From Paracoccus fontiphilus (GTDB lineage Bacteria > Pseudomonadota > Alphaproteobacteria > Rhodobacterales > Rhodobacteraceae): a stretch of DNA of 35,142 nucleotides. The translations under genes were made by a program, and so were the position numbers. The notes under the pieces were generated by a model, which did no database searches, was not told the origin of the DNA, and worked only from the letters and a program-made list of their open reading frames with translations. Location of the stretch: the NCBI RefSeq assembly GCF_017356265.1, contig NZ_JAFNAW010000036.1:1-35142 (forward strand), in the 5' to 3' direction. Shown piece by piece: positions 12,219 to 19,576 of the stretch (position 1 is its first letter; each line of letters begins with the position of its first letter).

Positions 12219-13820
12219 ATGACCGAATGGTGGCGCGACGCCGTGATCTACCAGATCTACCCCCGCAGCTTTCAGGACAGCAACGGCGACGGCATCGGCG
12301 ACCTGCCCGGCATCACCCGGCGGCTGGACCATGTGGCACGGCTTGGCGTGGACGCGATCTGGCTGTCGCCCATCTTCACCTCGCCCATGAAGGACATGGG
12401 CTATGACGTCAGCGACTACACCGACATCGACCCGCTGTTCGGCACGCTTGCCGACTTCGACGCGCTTGTCGCCCGCGCCCATGAACTGGGCCTCAAGGTC
12501 ATCATCGACCAGGTCCTCAGCCATTCCAGCGACCGCCACCCGTGGTTCGCGGAAAGCCGCCAGTCCCGCGACAACGACAAGGCCGACTGGTATGTCTGGG
12601 CCGACCCGAACCCGGACGGCACGCCGCCCAACAACTGGCCTTCGGTCTTCGGCGGCCCGGCGTGGGAGTGGGAGCCCCGGCGCCGCCAGTATTACCTGCA
12701 CAACTTCCTGATCGAGCAGCCCGACCTGAACCTTTGGAACCGCGAGGTGCAGGACGCGCTGCTGGACACCATGCGCTTCTGGCTGGACCGGGGCGTGGAC
12801 GGGTTCCGGCTGGATACGGTGAACTACTATTTCCACGACGCCCGGCTGCGCGACAACCCGCCCGATTCCGCCCATCCCGGCCCGGACACCTACAACTACC
12901 AGCGCCACGTCTATTCCAAGAACCGGCCGGAAAACATCGCCTTCCTGAAGAGGATGCGCAGCCTGACGGACGAATACGACGCCCGCATGATGGTGGGCGA
13001 GGTCGGCGACCGGGGCGAGACCTCGATCCGCATCATGGCCGAATACACCGCGGGCGATCACCTTCTGCACATGTGCTACAGCTTCGAGATGCTGAGCCAC
13101 CAGTTCACCGCCCGCCATTTCCGCCACACGGTCGAAGGCGTCCACCAGGGCGCGCCCGACAGCCACGCCTGCTGGTCCTTTTCCAACCACGACGTTTTCC
13201 GCCATGTCACCCGCTGGCTGCCCCATGCAGAATCCACCGAGGCCCTCGCCCGGCAGGCGGCGGCGATGCTTCTGTCCTTCCCCGGCACCATCTGCCTCTA
13301 CCAGGGCGAGGAACTGGGCCAGACCGAGACCGAACTGTCCTACGAGGAACTGACCGACCCCCCTGCCCTGCGCTTCTGGCCCGAGGTCAAGGGCCGCGAT
13401 GGCTGCCGCACGCCGATGATCTGGGACATGGGCGAGAACGCGGGCTTCAGCACGGCCAAACCCTGGCTGCCGGTCAAGGAACCCCAGGCGGCGCGGGCCG
13501 TGGCAGGGCAGGAGGCCGACAACGACAGCGTCCTGTCGGCCTATCGCGCGACCATCGCCTTTCGCAAGTCGCAGGTGCCGCTGCGGGCAGGCCACACCTC
13601 GTTCCTGGACCTGCCCGAGCCGATCCTGGCCTTTCATCGCGGCATCGGGGGCGAGGCGCTGACCTGCGTCTTCAACCTGTCCCCGACACCGGCAAGCCTG
13701 ACCCTTTCGGACGACGCCGTTCTGGCCGGTCCGTCACGGGCCACGCTGACGGGCAGGACGCTGGCCCTGCCGCCGAACGGCTTTGCCTGGCTGGACCGCG
13801 CGGTCGATCTGTTGGCCTGA
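12219..13820 (+). CDS. Alpha-glucosidase, GH13 family (subfamily 23-like)
   Basis: Cytoplasmic (no signal peptide) hydrolase of small alpha-glucosides such as maltose, sucrose or trehalose-like substrates. The 533-aa protein has the calcium/loop motif DSNGDGIGDL (20-29), DQVLSHSS (97-104), nucleophile Asp199 in GFRLDT, acid/base Glu261 in VGEVGD and Asp325 in FSNHD. The close spacing to the Halomonas HaG-type catalytic triad suggests GH13_23, the alphaproteobacterial AglA-like group. Start at ATG 12219 because AGGAGA lies 5-6 nt upstream and MTEWWRDAVIYQIYPRSF is the family N-terminus. It is divergent from the glycogen operon across a 120-bp spacer, suggesting co-location by pathway: alpha-glucoside breakdown feeding glucose to storage. 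The substrate is not determined by sequence. Confidence 0.92.
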   Translation: MTEWWRDAVIYQIYPRSFQDSNGDGIGDLPGITRRLDHVARLGVDAIWLSPIFTSPMKDMGYDVSDYTDIDPLFGTLADFDALVARAHELGLKVIIDQVLSHSSDRHPWFAESRQSRDNDKADWYVWADPNPDGTPPNNWPSVFGGPAWEWEPRRRQYYLHNFLIEQPDLNLWNREVQDALLDTMRFWLDRGVDGFRLDTVNYYFHDARLRDNPPDSAHPGPDTYNYQRHVYSKNRPENIAFLKRMRSLTDEYDARMMVGEVGDRGETSIRIMAEYTAGDHLLHMCYSFEMLSHQFTARHFRHTVEGVHQGAPDSHACWSFSNHDVFRHVTRWLPHAESTEALARQAAAMLLSFPGTICLYQGEELGQTETELSYEELTDPPALRFWPEVKGRDGCRTPMIWDMGENAGFSTAKPWLPVKEPQAARAVAGQEADNDSVLSAYRATIAFRKSQVPLRAGHTSFLDLPEPILAFHRGIGGEALTCVFNLSPTPASLTLSDDAVLAGPSRATLTGRTLALPPNGFAWLDRAVDLLA

Positions 13821-13822
13821 GG

Positions 13823-14023
13823 TCAGCCGGGCCTGCGCCTGACGAAAAGCTCGAACACCAGGTAAAGACCGGCCGCCCCCGAAAGCAACGCCCAGAAGGG
13901 GCTGCCGGTGTAAAGCTCGACCCCCGCCCAGGCCAGCGGCACGACCACGCAAAGGATGCGCACCCACAGGTGCCGGAAGAAGGGCGCATTCGGATCAACC
14001 AGCATCTGTCGGAACTCCTGCAT
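13823..14023 (-). CDS. Small two-helix membrane protein (DUF3329-like)
   Basis: A 66-aa protein starting at ATG 14023 with AAGGC upstream. The N-terminal part ([22 protein letters not shown], of which only part is cited as a motif) is amphipathic and is followed by two hydrophobic helices (about 22-38 and 43-60) and a basic end. Proteins of this look, with DPNxPFFRxLWVR followed by PLAWA, are common in Rhodobacteraceae and I recall them being labelled DUF3329; that family call is from memory and tentative. It lies 11 bp downstream of the LysR stop and could be co-transcribed. Its stop is 2 bp from the convergent alpha-glucosidase stop. Function unknown. Confidence 0.65.
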   Translation of the reverse strand: MQEFRQMLVDPNAPFFRHLWVRILCVVVPLAWAGVELYTGSPFWALLSGAAGLYLVFELFVRRRPG

Positions 14024-14034
14024 TTTGCCTTGGT

Positions 14035-14070
14035 CTAAATATCCCGGGGGTCCGGGGGCTGGCCCCCGGC
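14035..14070. repeat. GC hairpin plus GATATTT element at the 3' end of the LysR gene
   Basis: CCGGGGGC (14052-14059), loop TG, GCCCCCGG (14062-14069). Read on the minus strand this is followed by GGACCCCCGGGATATTTAG. I recall this arrangement as a recurrent extragenic element and terminator-like unit in Rhodobacteraceae genomes. Here it is translated as the LysR C-terminal tail and supplies the stop codon. A related hairpin lies at 16046-16068. Confidence 0.5.
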
Positions 14071-14973
14071 CTTTTCCAGCCCCGCCAGCCATGGCGGCGC
14101 CCCGGCAAAGGCGCCTGCCACATGGTCGATGAAGGCGCGGGTCTTGCGCGGCATCGGCCGGACCGGCGGCCAGACCACGCTGACCGGCAAGGGCCGCTGG
14201 GGCAGGTCGGGCAACAGCCGCACCAGCCGCCCGTCGCGCAGGGCGTCATGAACGATGAACATCGGCAACAGCGCCAGGCCCAGCCCGCCGATCGCCATGT
14301 CACGGATCGCGTCGCCGTTGTTGGCCGTGATCCTTCCCAGCGGAGGCGGCGCGACGTCGCCGCCAAAGGGCCACAGATCGCCCATCCGGGCATTCAGGTA
14401 ACCGATGGCGCTGTGCCGGCCAAGGTCGCCGGGCACCTCGACGGCGCCGTGCATGGCCAGGTAGTCCGGACTGGCGACCAGGACGCGCGGGTCCTCGCAT
14501 ACCCTTCGGGCCATCAGGCTGCTGTCCTTCAACTCGCCGATGCGCAGGCCCACGTCAAAGCCCGCCCGGCCCAAGTCGGCCAGCTGGTCGTCGTAATCCA
14601 GCACGATCTCCAGCGCCGGATGGGCGCGGGCGAAACCGGCGATCACGGGGCCCAGGTGGCGGATGCCAAAGCTCATGGGCGCGGCAATCGCCAGACGCCC
14701 GCGAAGATCGGCATGACCGCCCACGCTCTCGGTCGCCGCGACCAGTTCGGCCAGGGCCGGGCGCAGCCGCTCGGCCAGGGTCAGCGCCGCGTCGGTGGGC
14801 GCGATCCGGCCCGCGTGGCGGACAAACAGCGCGACGCCAAGCGCCGCTTCGAAATCGCTGATCCGCTTGCTGACCACGGATTTCGACAGATCGGCCCGCG
14901 CCGCGGCAGCCGATATGCTGCCCGCATCCAGCACCGCCAGAAACGTCCGAATGTCGCTGATCGACCAATCCAT
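14035..14973 (-). CDS. LysR-type transcriptional regulator of the aromatic/quinone island
   Basis: 312-aa DNA-binding regulator. Residues 1-60 form the winged helix-turn-helix ([32 protein letters not shown]), and the rest is the substrate-sensing periplasmic-binding-like domain ([21 protein letters not shown] onward). Start ATG at 14973. It is divergent from the ring-cleaving dioxygenase at 15097 with a 123-bp spacer holding a GGCCGTTCG-N7-CGAACGCCG palindrome that contains the classic LysR T-N11-A. The same site recurs upstream of the fusion gene at 19262. The last residues ([10 protein letters not shown]) are encoded by a GC hairpin/GATATTT repeat, so the natural end of the domain is probably around LAGLEKA. 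The ligand is unknown; a quinone or hydroquinone is my inference from the targets. Confidence 0.9.
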   Translation of the reverse strand: MDWSISDIRTFLAVLDAGSISAAAARADLSKSVVSKRISDFEAALGVALFVRHAGRIAPTDAALTLAERLRPALAELVAATESVGGHADLRGRLAIAAPMSFGIRHLGPVIAGFARAHPALEIVLDYDDQLADLGRAGFDVGLRIGELKDSSLMARRVCEDPRVLVASPDYLAMHGAVEVPGDLGRHSAIGYLNARMGDLWPFGGDVAPPPLGRITANNGDAIRDMAIGGLGLALLPMFIVHDALRDGRLVRLLPDLPQRPLPVSVVWPPVRPMPRKTRAFIDHVAGAFAGAPPWLAGLEKAGGQPPDPRDI

Positions 14974-14995
14974 CCGGGCACCATAGCCGGGACGG

Positions 14996-15020
14996 GGCCG
15001 TTCGCAAGAACCGAACGCCG
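14996..15020 (+). promoter_or_regulatory. LysR operator copy A
   Basis: GGCCGTTCG (14996-15004), 7 nt, CGAACGCCG (15012-15020). The inner arms GTTCG/CGAAC are a perfect inverted repeat containing T15002-N11-A15014. It lies 76 nt before the dioxygenase ATG and 22 nt before the LysR ATG. If CATATT at 15062-15067 is the -10 of the dioxygenase promoter, the palindrome is centred near -65, the usual LysR recognition-site position. The same 18 fixed bases occur at 19342-19366. Confidence 0.75.
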
Positions 15021-15096
15021 CATTGCATGCAGGACGGGTGCCGCGAACGCGCCGCTTGCGCCATATTGGCGTCAAGCAACGCAAGGAAACCGCATC

Positions 15097-16038
15097 ATGC
15101 AACTGACCGGCATCCACCACCTGACCGCGATCACGGCGGACGCGGCGGGCAACAACCGCTTCTATACCGACACGCTTGGCCTGCGCCGGGTCAAGAAGAC
15201 GGTGAACCAGGACGACACCTCGGCCTATCACCTGTTCTTCGCCGATGGCGCGGGCACGCCCGGCACCGACATCACCTTCTTCGACTGGCCGGCGGCACGC
15301 GAACGGCGCGGCACCCGGTCGATCAGCCGCACCGGGCTGCGGGTGGCGGAAGACAGCCTCGACTTCTGGGCCGCGCGCCTGTCCGCCCTTGGCGCCTCGA
15401 CCGGCAAGGTCGTCAGGCTGGACGGCCGCGCCAGCCTTGACGTGGAGGATCCCGAAGGCCAGCGCCTGCGCCTTGTCGGCGCGCCCGATCCCGCGGGCCA
15501 GCCCTGGGACCACAGCCCCGTCCCGGCCCCCAACCAGATCCACGGCCTCGGGCCGATCACCATTTCCGTGCCGGAGCTTGCCCCGACCGAGGCCGTGCTG
15601 ACCCAGGTGATGAACATGGCGCGCGTCCGCGACTATCCCAGCCCCGACGGCGAAGGGCAGGTCCATGTCTTCGCGATGGGCGATGGCGGGGCTGCCGCCG
15701 AACTGCATGTCGCGGTCCAGCCCGGCCTGCCTGCCGCGCGACAAGGCGCGGGCGGCGTCCACCATGTCGCCTTCCGCGTTCCCGACACGGAGGCGCTGAC
15801 CGAATGGACCGCCCGCCTGCGCGGCTTCCGCGTCCCGAACTCGGGCGAGGTCGAGCGGTTCTACTTCCGCTCGCTCTACTTCCGCGAGCCGGGCGGCAAC
15901 CTGTTCGAACTGGCGACCGACGGCCCCGGCTTCGACGTGGACGAACCGCGAGAGACGATGGGCCAGGGCCTGTCCCTGCCGCCCTTCCTGGAAGGGCGCC
16001 GCGCCGCGATCGAGGCCGGGCTGAAGCCGCTGGACTGA
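15097..16038 (+). CDS. Ring-cleaving dioxygenase, two-module VOC family (MhqO/LinE/PcpA type)
   Basis: Probable Fe(II)-dependent extradiol-type dioxygenase acting on hydroquinones. The 313-aa protein is two vicinal-oxygen-chelate modules (about 4-130 and 148-285). Candidate metal ligands match the PcpA pattern: His7 or His8 ([11 protein letters not shown]), His222 or His223 ([10 protein letters not shown]) and Glu271 ([10 protein letters not shown]). Start ATG 15097, preceded by AAGGA at 9-nt spacing. First gene of a + strand operon with the FMN reductase and the CatE-like protein, under the divergent LysR gene. Firmicute MhqO homologues are induced by methylhydroquinone and quinones; the substrate here is inferred only. 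Confidence 0.87.
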   Translation: MQLTGIHHLTAITADAAGNNRFYTDTLGLRRVKKTVNQDDTSAYHLFFADGAGTPGTDITFFDWPAARERRGTRSISRTGLRVAEDSLDFWAARLSALGASTGKVVRLDGRASLDVEDPEGQRLRLVGAPDPAGQPWDHSPVPAPNQIHGLGPITISVPELAPTEAVLTQVMNMARVRDYPSPDGEGQVHVFAMGDGGAAAELHVAVQPGLPAARQGAGGVHHVAFRVPDTEALTEWTARLRGFRVPNSGEVERFYFRSLYFREPGGNLFELATDGPGFDVDEPRETMGQGLSLPPFLEGRRAAIEAGLKPLD

Positions 16039-16045
16039 ACCCCGC

Positions 16046-16068
16046 GCCGGGGGCACCCTGCCCCCGGC
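16046..16068 (+). terminator. Perfect 10-bp GC hairpin between dioxygenase and reductase genes
   Basis: GCCGGGGGCA (16046-16055), loop CCC, TGCCCCCGGC (16059-16068), followed by CCTTTC. It fills most of the 50-bp gap between the two genes. The T-run is poor, so it may be an attenuating or mRNA-stabilising stem within the operon and not a full terminator. It resembles the hairpin at 14052-14069. Confidence 0.4.
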
Positions 16069-16088
16069 CCTTTCACGGAGATCCGCGC

Positions 16089-16649
16089 ATGACCACCATC
16101 CTCGGCCTGTCGGGCAGCCTGCGCCGCGCCTCGTTCAACAGCGGCCTGCTGCGCGCCGCGCGGGATCTGGCGCCCGCAGGCGTGACGATCACCATCGGCG
16201 ACATCTCGGACGTGCCGCTGTATAACGGCGACGAGGAAGCCGCCCACGGCACGCCGCCCGCCGTCGCCCGGCTGAAGGACCAGCTTGCGGGGGCCGACGG
16301 GCTGCTGCTGGCAACGCCCGAATACAACAACGGCATCCCGGGTGTCTTCAAGAACGCCATCGACTGGATGTCGCGGGGCGAGGGGCTGGCGCTTTTCGCG
16401 GGCAAGCCGGTCGCGGTGATGGGCGCGTCCCCCGGCGGCTTCGGGACGACGCAGGCGCAGACCCATTGGTGGCCGGTGCTCCGCACGCTGCGGACCCGGC
16501 CCTGGTGGGACGGTCGGCTGATGGTGTCGCGCGCGGGCGGGCTGTTCGACGCGGACGGCACCCTGACCGACGACAAGACCCGTGGGCAACTGGCCGATTT
16601 CATCGCAGGCTTCGCAGCCAGCCTGCCAGCCGGAAAGGACCGGCCATGA
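16089..16649 (+). CDS. NAD(P)H-dependent FMN reductase (ChrR/YieF-type flavoprotein)
   Basis: 186-aa flavodoxin-fold reductase. The FMN phosphate loop is GLSGSLRRASFNSGLL (residues 6-21). PEYNNGIPGVFKNAIDWMSR and the glycine-rich ASPGGFGTTQAQ are the other typical family stretches. Members reduce quinones, azo compounds and chromate by two-electron transfer. Start ATG 16089 with GGAG about 9 nt upstream. Its stop overlaps the next gene's ATG by 4 bp (16646-16649). In this context it likely reduces quinones to the hydroquinones that the neighbouring dioxygenases open, which parallels the azoreductases beside mhq/cat genes in Bacillus. That pairing is inference. Confidence 0.88.
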   Translation: MTTILGLSGSLRRASFNSGLLRAARDLAPAGVTITIGDISDVPLYNGDEEAAHGTPPAVARLKDQLAGADGLLLATPEYNNGIPGVFKNAIDWMSRGEGLALFAGKPVAVMGASPGGFGTTQAQTHWWPVLRTLRTRPWWDGRLMVSRAGGLFDADGTLTDDKTRGQLADFIAGFAASLPAGKDRP

Positions 16650-17404
16650 CCCCCTCCATCGACCATGTCGCCCTGACCGTGCGGGATCTGCCCGGCATGA
16701 CGGCCTTTTATCGCGACACGCTTGGCCTTGTCCCCCTGGGCGGGGACGGCGCAACGGCGCGGCTTGGCGCGGGCAACCGTCTGCTGATGGAACTGCGGCG
16801 CGATCCAGCCGCGCGCCCGCGCGACCCGCATGGGGCGGGCTTGTTCCACACCGCCTTCCTGCTGCCCGACCGCGCGGCGCTGGCCCGCTGGCTGCGCCAT
16901 GCCGCCGACGGCAAGGTCCGCCTGACCGGGGCCAGCGACCACGGCGTCAGCGAAGCCATCTACCTGGACGACCCCGAGGGCAACGGCATCGAGGTTTACC
17001 GCGACCGCCCGACCAGCGATTGGACCCGCGACGGCGACCGGATCGCCATGTTCACCCGCCGCCTGGACGGCGACGACCTGCTGTCCGCCGCGGACGGTCC
17101 CTGGCAGGGTGCGCCGCAGGACAGCACCATCGGCCATGTCCACCTGCAGGTGGGCGACCTGGGGCTGGCGGACGATTTCTTCGCGGGCGATCTGGTGCTG
17201 ACGCGCACCTTCGATGCCCAGGGCGGGGCATGGTATGGCTGGAACGGCTATCACCACCACCTGGCCGGGAACACCTGGAACAGCCAAGGCGCACCAGCGC
17301 GCGACGCGGGACGGACCGGCCTGGCCGAGGTCGTGATCAGCGATCCCCTCCGGGCCGGACGATCCGTGGCCGACCCCTGGGGCACCTTTTTCCGTTTCGC
17401 TTGA
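16646..17404 (+). CDS. VOC-family dioxygenase, CatE-like (catechol-2,3-dioxygenase family)
   Basis: 252-aa protein with two VOC modules, the first starting SIDHVALTVRDLPGMTAFY and the second TIGHVHLQVGDLGLADDFF. The second module has the YHHHLAGNTWNS block typical of the Bacillus CatE/YfiE group. Candidate metal residues are the His of GHVHL and the HHH run; the glutamate ligand is less obvious to me. The ATG at 16646 overlaps the reductase stop and has GGAAAGGA upstream. It ends the dioxygenase operon; a convergent hairpin follows at 17414. Catechol ring cleavage or thiol-dependent quinone handling are both possible. Confidence 0.82.
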   Translation: MTPSIDHVALTVRDLPGMTAFYRDTLGLVPLGGDGATARLGAGNRLLMELRRDPAARPRDPHGAGLFHTAFLLPDRAALARWLRHAADGKVRLTGASDHGVSEAIYLDDPEGNGIEVYRDRPTSDWTRDGDRIAMFTRRLDGDDLLSAADGPWQGAPQDSTIGHVHLQVGDLGLADDFFAGDLVLTRTFDAQGGAWYGWNGYHHHLAGNTWNSQGAPARDAGRTGLAEVVISDPLRAGRSVADPWGTFFRFA

Positions 17405-17413
17405 CGGCGCGGG

Positions 17414-17429
17414 GCGCGGCAGGCCGCGC
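17414..17429. terminator. Hairpin between convergent genes
   Basis: GCGCGGC (17414-17420), AG, GCCGCGC (17423-17429). It fills the 24-bp gap between the CatE-like stop (17404) and the GNAT stop (17429), so it could end transcription from both sides. It lacks a T-run, so the call rests on stem and position. Confidence 0.35.
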
Positions 17430-17746
17430 TAGGCCCGCTCTCCGGGTGCGGTGGCGAAGGCATCGGCCCAGTCCGGGTGCCTGGCATAGCGCGCCGCCAC
17501 ATAGGAACACAGGGGCACGATCCGAAAGCCCGATTTCCGGGCATCGGCCACCATGGCCTCGACCAGGGCGCCCGCCGCGCCGGTGCCGCGCAAGGCGTCG
17601 GGCGCGCCGGTGTGGTCGGCGCTGATGCGGTCGGGACCGTGGCGGGTGAGGGTCAGCTCCGCCTCGGCGTCGATGCCCGCCATGCGGGCGACATAGCGGC
17701 CGTGGCGGGCATCGGTGTCTTCCCTTGTGATGGTCAGCTCAGCCAT
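17429..17746 (-). CDS. Small GNAT-fold acetyltransferase (YidJ/PF14542 type)
   Basis: 105-aa single-domain protein of the small GCN5-related group. The acetyl-CoA-binding stretch is LRGTGAAGALVEAMVADARKSG (cited in part; about residues 52-73), followed by the conserved VPLCSYVAARYARHPDW ending. Start ATG 17746 overlaps the last 8 bases of the dioxygenase-esterase fusion gene, so it is the second gene of that minus-strand operon. The substrate is unknown in this family. Confidence 0.83.
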   Translation of the reverse strand: MAELTITREDTDARHGRYVARMAGIDAEAELTLTRHGPDRISADHTGAPDALRGTGAAGALVEAMVADARKSGFRIVPLCSYVAARYARHPDWADAFATAPGERA

Positions 17747-19262
17747 TGGTGGTCCCCTTCATCCAGTCCGTGGCGGCGGCCAGGTCGTCCGTGACGATGT
17801 CGTGCCCGGCCTGCACGACGCGAGCGTCCAGATCCGCGCCCTGCGCCGCCAGCCAGTCGTTCAGCCGCGGCGCGTGCGGGCCATAGGGATCGCGCGCGCC
17901 CGTCAGCGTCAGCACCGACACGCCGGACAGGTCCGCCTGCGGCAGGTCCTCCAGCACGGCCATCGGCCGCATCAGGATCGCGCGCCGGATCAGGCCCGGC
18001 TGCAGCCCCATGACGGCGGCGGCGAAGTTCCCGCCGTTGGAATAGCCCATCACCGTGATCCGCGCGGGGTCCAGGTCATAGGCGGCCAGGGCGCCGTTCC
18101 AGAAGGCCGCAAAGGCTTGGGCTTCGTCCCGGATGTCGTCCTGGTCGAAGCTGGTCATGGACGTGCGCCGGAAGAACCGCGAAACCCCCTCCTCGGTCGA
18201 GCGGCCGCGCACGCCCAGAAGCGTGGCGTGCGGCGCGATCCGGTGGGCCAGCGGCATCAGGTCGGCCTCGTTCCCGCCGGTGCCGTGCAGCAGCACCATG
18301 ACCGAGCCGTCGGGATGGTCGGGCTGGCGAAGCCGGTGAACGAAGGGAAGCTCTCTCATTCTTGTCCTTTCCTCGCCCGGCCGGGCGAATTGGGGCAGCC
18401 GCAGGCGCAGGTCGTCGGTATCCGCGACATGCGGGGGAATCATCAGGGTCCGGCCCAGACTATCGCCATCCTCGTCCACCGCCATGCCCGGCCCGTCGGT
18501 TGCAAGCTCGATCAGGGTTTCACCCGGTTCGCGCGCGTAAAGCGAGACGAAATACCTGCGGTCATGCACCGTCACATCGCCCGCGTTGCGCATTTTCAGG
18601 GCATGGTGATGGACCTGCAAGGCCTCGGGACCGGGCACCCGCAGGGCGAGGTGGTCGATGACGCCCGTGCCGGGAATGCCCGCCACGAAGCCCGAGGCAT
18701 CGCGGATGTCGATGGCATCCGTGTCCGAGACCAGCCGCGTCAGCCCGCCTTCGGCACCCCCCGCGCGATAGCCGAAGGGCAGCAGGAAGGCGGCCGTCTG
18801 TTCGGGCAGGGCGGACCAGATCGTGACCGCGCGAAGACGCGCGGGCGCCGCCGGCCAGCCTGCGTCGGCCATGTCGGTGCCCACCAGCTTGACGATGATG
18901 CCGTCCGGGTCCTTCAACCGCAGCACGGGTTCGCCCCATTCGCGCGACGGGCCTTCGACGCGCAGGCCGCGCTGCATGGCGCGGGTCAGCCAGTCGCCGA
19001 TCCGCGCGCGGGGAATGGCCAGCGCGATCTCTGCCACGCGGCCATGGCCCACGCGGCCCGCAGCCCCGTCCTGCCAGACAAGAAAGCTGACCAGCGTGCC
19101 CGGCGAACCGGCCGGGTCGCCATAGAACAGGTGCAACTGCTCGGCATCCTCGAAGCCTGCGGATTGCTTGACCAGGGACAGGCCCAGGAAACCCATCCAG
19201 AAATCGACATTCGCCTGCACGTCACGGGTGATCGCCGTTACATGGTGGATTCCGCTGGTCAT
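17739..19262 (-). CDS. Fusion of ring-cleaving dioxygenase (MhqO-like) and carboxylesterase (MhqD-like)
   Basis: 507-aa protein in one uninterrupted frame. Residues 1-290 are a two-module VOC dioxygenase with the candidate iron ligands His6 or His7, His204 (IDHLALRVPG) and Glu252 ([10 protein letters not shown]). Residues 303-507 are an alpha/beta hydrolase of the phospholipase/carboxylesterase type with LLHGTGGNEADL (324-335), nucleophile Ser408 in GYSNGG, Asp458 in GARDPYG and His487 in AGHD. In Bacillus the two activities are separate products of mhqO and mhqD. Start ATG 19262 has AGAGG 7 nt upstream and gives the family N-terminus (GIHHVTAITRD). A copy of the LysR operator lies 79 nt upstream. 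The fusion suggests direct transfer of a ring-cleavage product or thiol adduct to the hydrolase, which is inference. Confidence 0.9.
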   Translation of the reverse strand: MTSGIHHVTAITRDVQANVDFWMGFLGLSLVKQSAGFEDAEQLHLFYGDPAGSPGTLVSFLVWQDGAAGRVGHGRVAEIALAIPRARIGDWLTRAMQRGLRVEGPSREWGEPVLRLKDPDGIIVKLVGTDMADAGWPAAPARLRAVTIWSALPEQTAAFLLPFGYRAGGAEGGLTRLVSDTDAIDIRDASGFVAGIPGTGVIDHLALRVPGPEALQVHHHALKMRNAGDVTVHDRRYFVSLYAREPGETLIELATDGPGMAVDEDGDSLGRTLMIPPHVADTDDLRLRLPQFARPGEERTRMRELPFVHRLRQPDHPDGSVMVLLHGTGGNEADLMPLAHRIAPHATLLGVRGRSTEEGVSRFFRRTSMTSFDQDDIRDEAQAFAAFWNGALAAYDLDPARITVMGYSNGGNFAAAVMGLQPGLIRRAILMRPMAVLEDLPQADLSGVSVLTLTGARDPYGPHAPRLNDWLAAQGADLDARVVQAGHDIVTDDLAAATDWMKGTTNG

Positions 19263-19341
19263 CGCGCACCTCTGGTCCAAGGAACATATGCGCCAAGATG
19301 CGGTTCCTGGCCGGTCGGCGCCATCCGCGGCGCCCGGAACC

Positions 19342-19366
19342 CGGCGTTCGGCCTTGCCGAACGGCC
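19342..19366 (-). promoter_or_regulatory. LysR operator copy B, upstream of the dioxygenase-esterase fusion
   Basis: On the minus strand, GGCCGTTCG (19366-19358), 7 nt, CGAACGCCG (19350-19342). All 18 fixed bases match copy A at 14996-15020, in the same orientation to the regulated gene. It ends 79 nt before ATG 19262 (76 nt in copy A). The central N7 differs between copies (CAAGAAC and GCAAGGC), so this is not a recent duplication of the whole region. It also contains T-N11-A. CATATG at 19290-19285 is a weak -10 candidate. Confidence 0.72.
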
Positions 19367-19509
19367 GGGCCATGGCGGTTCGCGGTGGACGGTCATATCA
19401 TCGACCTGCAAGCGGCAAGCCACATGCCTGCTGGACGGGCCGCGCCGCATCTGCTGGAACATCCCTGCATTCTCGCGCAAGGGGATCGGGGACGCGAAAC
19501 GCCAAGGGC

Positions 19510-19533
19510 GGGCCGGGCGTTGGGGCCCGGCCC
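19510..19533 (+). other. Strong hairpin in the probable DUF924 leader
   Basis: GGGCCGGGC (19510-19518), loop GTTGGG, GCCCGGCCC (19525-19533). It lies 43 nt before the DUF924 start. There is no T-run, and the upstream genes point the other way, so it would sit in the 5' leader as an mRNA structure or belong to an extragenic repeat family. Confidence 0.35.
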
Positions 19534-19576
19534 TTCGACCGACCGCCTGACGACAACCACCAAGAGGACCTGACGA

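Larger units (their letters stand above)
19263..19576. other. 314-bp divergent intergenic region
   Basis: Spacer between the fusion gene (-) and the DUF924 gene (+). It holds LysR operator B (19342-19366) and a 9-bp GC hairpin at 19510-19533. A 91-codon open frame at 19298-19573 has no homology I recognise and no clear ribosome-binding site, so I do not call it a gene. I see nothing else here. Confidence 0.6.

Noticed and set aside
15055..15085. CTTGCG ... CGCAAG inverted repeat just before the first dioxygenase gene
   Set aside because: Six-base arms 19 nt apart covering the ribosome-binding site, with no counterpart upstream of the fusion gene; it could be chance.
19298..19573. 91-codon + strand open frame in the spacer upstream of the DUF924 gene
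   Set aside because: No ribosome-binding site, no recognisable family, and it covers the LysR operator copy B and a GC hairpin, so regulation explains the region better.
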